A stretch of 64,000 nucleotides of DNA from Alteromonadaceae bacterium XY-R5 (lineage in GTDB: Bacteria > Pseudomonadota > Gammaproteobacteria > Enterobacterales > Alteromonadaceae). The notes under the pieces are model-generated. The model was given only the letters and a program-made list of their open reading frames with translations, was not told the DNA's origin and ran no database searches. Both the position numbers and the translations under genes were made by a program. The stretch is from NCBI GenBank assembly GCA_001660395.1, contig LXWE01000002.1, positions 1,364,001 to 1,428,000 on the forward strand, read 5' to 3'. Below, in pieces: positions 62,371 through 64,000 of this stretch (position 1 is the stretch's first letter; each line of letters starts with the position of its first letter).

Positions 62371-64000
62371 TTACTTCATATCGCCAATCATATCCTGGCT
62401 TACTGTGGTTTCTGATTTACGTCCGAAAACAGAACGAAAGTCATTTAACATCAGATACAAGGCAGGCACCAGGAACAGGGTAATGACTGTTGCGAACAAA
62501 ATACCGAACGCAAGCGATGTGGCCATTGGAATAACAATTTGCGCCTGCAAACTGGTTTCCGCCAGAATTGGCACCAAGCCCATAAATGTCGTCAGCGAAG
62601 TCAGGATAATTGCACGGAAACGCTGTGCGCCAGCCTGCAACACTGCATGCTTGAGACTATGTCCTTCTGCTCGCGCTGCATTGACAAAATCCACCATGAT
62701 CAGGCTGTCATTCACCACGACCCCCGTTAAGGCGATAATACCGCATAATGACAAGACGCTAACAGCATGACCTAACATCATATGACCAACGATAGCTCCC
62801 ACAATACCAAATGGGATCACCGACATAATGATTAGAGGCTGCGAATAGGACTTCAGCGGAATCGCCATCAGAGCGTAAATGGCGAATAAGGCAAAGACAA
62901 ATCCGCTAATCAGACTACCGATAGACTCACCCTGTTCCTTTGAAGCCCCTTCTAACTCGTAAGTCACCGAAGGATAACGCGCCAGCAGGTCAGGAATGAA
63001 GTTCTTCACAACATCCATAGTGACTTCATTTGGATCGATACGCGACTTGTCCGCTTCGGCTGAAATGGTAATAGAACGGCTGCCATTCACCCGAATAATT
63101 GAACTGTAGCCTTTGGCCATTTCAACATCCGCCACTTCAGAAAAGGGCACTGCATCCCCACTACTGGTGCGCACACGCATATTTTCTAAATAGCCAACAG
63201 AGTCGCGTTCTTCTTTTGGATAACGCACCATGACCTTCACTTCTTCGTCACCGCGCTGGATACGCTGAGCCTCAGCGCCATAAAAACCATAACGTACCTG
63301 GCTGGCCAGACTTTCCAAACTCAGACCCAGGGCTTCTGCTTCTGGTTTAATATGCAAACGGATTTCATCACTGCCACCGCTGAAGCTATCGTTGACATCG
63401 GCAACACCGTCATAGGCACGCAGATACGCTTTCAGTTCATTCGTGGCTTTACGTAATTGCTGTAAATCTTTACCACTAAACTGCAGGCTGATATCGGCAC
63501 CATCATTTGGGCCACCGCCACCGGAAATCTGCATCGATTTCAAACCAGGAATTTCAGCCACCTGATCGCGCCAGCGATCATATATATCAAACGCTCCGAT
63601 TGAACGGGTCTCACCTTTAGTCAGTTCAACAAACACTTCGCCACTGGTATCACTAATCTCGTAAGCGATGTAGTGTTTAACCACATGTTCACCGGATTCC
63701 TTGTAGATCTTGGCATCCATGCGGTTCATGGCATCAACCATTTCCTGAATAGCCGCATTACGCTGAGCAACTGAGGCTCCGTTCTCCATGGTGATATTCC
63801 CCAAAACAAAATCGTTCGGAATATCCGGGAAGAACGCCATGCGTACTTTACCGCCAACAACCACACCAATAGTCAAAATCAGCATAGCCAAAAAGATCGC
63901 CACAGTGGTGTAGCGATAGTTCATCGCCATTTCCAATGCGGGCGTGTATTTGTTTTGAATGAAACGCTTAATTCCTTCGCTGAAGAAATCGCGGAATCGC
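62371..64000 (-). CDS. RND-superfamily efflux permease (partial, N-terminal part outside window)
   Basis: About 543 C-terminal residues of an AcrB/MexB-like inner-membrane pump; the frame stays open through the right edge, upstream of YRYTTVAIFLAML, which starts the second membrane half. The periplasmic loop (GGGGPNDGADISLQFSGKDL) and the last transmembrane helices with GVVVNDSLIMVDFVNAARAEG are present. The substrate is unknown. The membrane-fusion subunit, if linked, would lie outside the window. Confidence 0.9.
   Translation of the reverse strand, partial: RFRDFFSEGIKRFIQNKYTPALEMAMNYRYTTVAIFLAMLILTIGVVVGGKVRMAFFPDIPNDFVLGNITMENGASVAQRNAAIQEMVDAMNRMDAKIYKESGEHVVKHYIAYEISDTSGEVFVELTKGETRSIGAFDIYDRWRDQVAEIPGLKSMQISGGGGPNDGADISLQFSGKDLQQLRKATNELKAYLRAYDGVADVNDSFSGGSDEIRLHIKPEAEALGLSLESLASQVRYGFYGAEAQRIQRGDEEVKVMVRYPKEERDSVGYLENMRVRTSSGDAVPFSEVADVEMAKGYSSIIRVNGSRSITISAEADKSRIDPNEVTMDVVKNFIPDLLARYPSVTYELEGASKEQGESIGSLISGFVFALFAIYALMAIPLKSYSQPLIIMSVIPFGIVGAIVGHMMLGHAVSVLSLCGIIALTGVVVNDSLIMVDFVNAARAEGHSLKHAVLQAGAQRFRAIILTSLTTFMGLVPILAETSLQAQIVIPMATSLAFGILFATVITLFLVPALYLMLNDFRSVFGRKSETTVSQDMIGDMK

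Overview
The window looks like chromosomal DNA of a marine or brackish gammaproteobacterium of the Alteromonadales (Alteromonadaceae-like). Evidence: a VolA/Pla-1-type lipoprotein lipase, two large TonB-dependent receptors, a YciK-type reductase, a short BLUF photoreceptor, a three-subunit transhydrogenase, a NasS/NrtA nitrate system and intrinsic terminators closing most transcription units. I see no phage, insertion sequence, CRISPR array or integrated element. Both window edges cut genes: a lipase at the left and an RND efflux pump at the right.

Layout. 1-7.5 kb: lipase lipoprotein (partial), yciK, nhaA, an EAL-type c-di-GMP phosphodiesterase translationally coupled to a stand-alone BLUF protein, and glnS. 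7.7-13.5 kb: a LacI-family regulator convergent with a TonB receptor / beta-propeller phytase operon. 13.9-16.4 kb: a membrane protein with a degenerate GGDEF domain, an AraC-type regulator and msrQ without msrP. 17-20 kb: pntAA-pntAB-pntB behind a perfect 16-bp palindrome of the LacI-operator type. 20-24 kb: a membrane-anchored AraC-type protein overlapping a convergent membrane protein, a SulA-like gene behind a LexA box, ychJ and ppk2.

24-39 kb is a nitrate-assimilation island, all on the minus strand. nrtA-nrtB-nrtD-porin imports nitrate. nirB-nirD-nasA-cobA-ybiB reduces it to ammonium and makes siroheme. Between them lies nasS, the cytoplasmic nitrate sensor, but no nasT. Both metabolic operons have the same regulatory layout: an NtrC-like palindrome, a sigma-54-like promoter, and a leader with two small hairpins. 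The second hairpin has a GGC-AANGNA-GCC hexaloop that overlaps the 5' arm of an intrinsic terminator. This is the architecture expected for ANTAR (NasT/NasR-type) antitermination. Molybdenum-cofactor genes (moeB, moeA) and a MOSC protein follow on the plus strand.

44-50 kb: an adenine-deaminase-family protein with an altered HAGE motif, a rhomboid protease, a VC2046-type protein, tRNA-Tyr, a REC-TPR protein with a small lipoprotein, and a UspE-like protein. 50-54 kb: a GH13 amylase / GH31 glucosidase operon. 55 kb: a 55-residue membrane protein and a helical lipoprotein behind a strong sigma-54-type promoter with an upstream perfect inverted repeat; I do not recognise this unit as a described system. 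55.8-64 kb: a hybrid histidine kinase, an SDR divergent from a second TonB receptor, an RRM protein and the RND pump.
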